From Psychrobacter aquaticus CMS 56 (GTDB taxonomy: Bacteria > Pseudomonadota > Gammaproteobacteria > Pseudomonadales > Moraxellaceae), in contig NZ_AUSW01000033.1 of NCBI RefSeq assembly GCF_000471625.1, positions 100,069 through 164,068 on the forward strand: 64,000 nucleotides of DNA. The letters are read 5' to 3'. The position numbers and the translations under genes were made by a program. The notes below the pieces were generated by a model. That model worked only from the letters and a program-made list of their open reading frames with translations. It did not search any database and had not been told where the DNA came from. Of the stretch, positions 62,631-64,000 are shown piece by piece (position 1 is the stretch's first letter; every line of letters begins with the position of its first letter).

Positions 62631-64000
62631 ATGGCATTTATAGACTCAATAGCTGATAAATTCAAAATTGAAGAAGAGTCACGGACTGATTTACTAGAAG
62701 TTTGGAAGTATTTAGATAATGACACAGTTTTTAAGCTTAAATTTTGGTATGCAAAAAACTCACTTAATGAAGAGCTAGCCAAGGAAATTTGGTTAAACGA
62801 AACTCGCCAATTAAATAAGCTAAAATCTGTTACTAAGGCAGAAAAATATCTTGAAGTAATTCATGATAGCTTCATCGATAACAGTGGTAATTACTGCCTA
62901 ATCTATCCAACTGATGAAGAGTCTAAAACACTGGATACCAAGCTAATAGAAATAGAAGCCAAGCCCAAAAGGATAAGCTTATTTTCTAATAGCAGAAGTC
63001 ATTGGTTAAGCAAAAACAAGATAATGTCTACTACCAGTAGAATGCTTTTATGGAAGAATGTATTAAGGCTGATAGAGGGTATTGAGATATTGCATGGCCA
63101 GGATATCATTCACAGAAACATCAATACTAATAGTGTGATTTATAAAGAAAGTGAAGAAATTGACGACACAGAAAGATTTGTGCTGAGTGGTTTTGAAAAA
63201 TCCTTAGATTTTAACAAGATTAATAAACCTATATTTATGGGTGAGCACAAGGATGTTATTTGCACAACTCACCAAGACTGGAGCGACTTAGGTGTTTTAA
63301 TATTAAAATTATTGGGAATTGAGTCCGACAGTTTTCAAGAAAAACTACTGCGCAACGAAGCATTGGCGTTAAGACTTCTACTAGAAGGCCATTCAACCGG
63401 CCATACTAAATTAGTGGATAAGACTCAACTAAAATTATTGGTAGAGCAAGCCATTACAGACTTGTCAGAAGTTGATAATTCATTCTCGCCGGTATTCTAT
63501 ATCACAACAGCAGGCTTTGATTCTGATTACTTTAGTGGTATCAGGAACACTATAAAAAATTATCTAATCGATAATCAAAGTCAAAATTATGATGCTCATA
63601 ATTTAACAAATACTGATGTCGTCGACATTATCAAAGAAGATATTACATTAGATCCTTTCACTGTATTTAATGATAGATATGGCAATGAATTTATTTTAAA
63701 AGGGAAGAATTTTCTATATAAATTTAAAGAGTTCAAGCACGATAACTTTGGTGACTGGTATGTTTCTAATATAACGGCAATATATGATAGCGTCCCTGAC
63801 TGGCTCAACTATAGAGAATCCATCGAAATTAAGGGGAGCTTGGTTTTTACACCTAATGCATTTAGGCTTATGCAAAAGAACGAGTTTTCGGATGAAAACT
63901 CATGGAAACTAAAGTTAATACAGTTCAAAAAAGAGCAGAAGTATACAGACTCTGAGCTAGAATGCCTTCAGGGGTTGTTATTATCTTTTGCGATTGACGT
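62631..64000 (+). CDS. Protein-kinase-like large protein (partial, continues beyond window)
   Basis: 456 codons open from the ATG at 62631 (TTGGAA 12 bp upstream) to the window edge. Residues about 20-240 look like a serine/threonine kinase fold. It has LLWKNVLRLIEGIEILHGQ, then IIHRNINTNSVIY at the place of H-R-D-L-K-P-x-N, FVLSGFEKS where D-F-G is expected, and DWSDLGVLILKLLG as in D-x-x-S-L-G. The catalytic Asp is Asn and the DFG Asp is Ser, so it may be a pseudokinase. Residues 240-456 are not recognised. AT-rich and next to IS fragments, as in transferred defence genes; a kinase-plus-helicase protein of the Mokosh MkoA kind is one possibility. Confidence 0.6.
   Translation, partial: MAFIDSIADKFKIEEESRTDLLEVWKYLDNDTVFKLKFWYAKNSLNEELAKEIWLNETRQLNKLKSVTKAEKYLEVIHDSFIDNSGNYCLIYPTDEESKTLDTKLIEIEAKPKRISLFSNSRSHWLSKNKIMSTTSRMLLWKNVLRLIEGIEILHGQDIIHRNINTNSVIYKESEEIDDTERFVLSGFEKSLDFNKINKPIFMGEHKDVICTTHQDWSDLGVLILKLLGIESDSFQEKLLRNEALALRLLLEGHSTGHTKLVDKTQLKLLVEQAITDLSEVDNSFSPVFYITTAGFDSDYFSGIRNTIKNYLIDNQSQNYDAHNLTNTDVVDIIKEDITLDPFTVFNDRYGNEFILKGKNFLYKFKEFKHDNFGDWYVSNITAIYDSVPDWLNYRESIEIKGSLVFTPNAFRLMQKNEFSDENSWKLKLIQFKKEQKYTDSELECLQGLLLSFAID

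Noticed and set aside
1..64000. CRISPR arrays, prophage structural genes or an intact integrase
   Set aside because: No regularly spaced direct repeats, phage structural proteins or site-specific recombinase were seen.

Overview
The window is chromosomal DNA of a low-to-mid GC gammaproteobacterium, most likely a Psychrobacter or a close relative in the Moraxellaceae. The evidence is the CatM/BenM-type ben-cat-pca cluster as in Acinetobacter, the Moraxellaceae-like protein sequences and the many degenerate IS3-family remnants. All names come from reading the protein sequences; no database search was run.

Region 1 (1-5.6 kb) holds the start of a pqq operon (pqqA, then pqqB running off the left edge, with an attenuator hairpin between them) and a zinc-acquisition operon. 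The zinc operon has a ZnuD-type TonB receptor and a His-rich lipoprotein resembling the zinc chaperone AztD, behind a near-perfect Zur box. Region 2 (5.7-14.2 kb) is eroded accessory DNA: a hipBA locus whose hipA carries an in-frame stop, a FAD-dependent oxidoreductase, several IS3-family wrecks, small unknown genes and a broken tRNA(CAT). The IS wrecks carry copies of an approximately 60-bp palindromic mini-element, one of which adds exactly 20 codons in frame.

Region 3 (14.3-36.8 kb) is a nitrate respiration and NO-defence island: a hemerythrin-like protein, moaD-moaB-moaA, narGHJI followed by hmp, a parvulin and moeA, narK, narXL, a second nitrate transporter, a YeaR-like protein and NnrS. 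The nar genes respire nitrate, the moa/moe genes supply part of the molybdenum cofactor route, NarXL senses nitrate, and Hmp, YeaR, NnrS and the hemerythrin protein would deal with nitrosative by-products. Two near-identical NarL 7-2-7 sites lie before narG and moaA.

Region 4 (36.8-39.4 kb) is another eroded stretch, with a Fic protein, dispersed repeats and an exonuclease fragment. Region 5 (39.5-56.8 kb) is a complete benzoate-to-TCA-cycle cluster: uptake (benK, benE), benzoate to catechol (benABCD), the catechol ortho branch (catA, catB, catC) and pcaD/I/J/F ending in succinyl-CoA and acetyl-CoA. A periplasmic M20D amidohydrolase and gdhA are embedded in it. A LysR regulator (CatM/BenM type) is divergent from catB. 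The same 15-bp ATAC-N7-GTAT operator occurs in the catB-catM gap and upstream of benK.

Region 6 (56.9-64 kb) is mixed: a second copy of the dispersed repeat, a Spy-like gene whose 5' end was removed by an IS, a LysR/DoxX/extradiol-dioxygenase group, small secreted proteins (one broken) and two abutting IS fragments. It ends with the first 456 codons of a large protein-kinase-like gene that runs off the right edge and may start an anti-phage defence locus.
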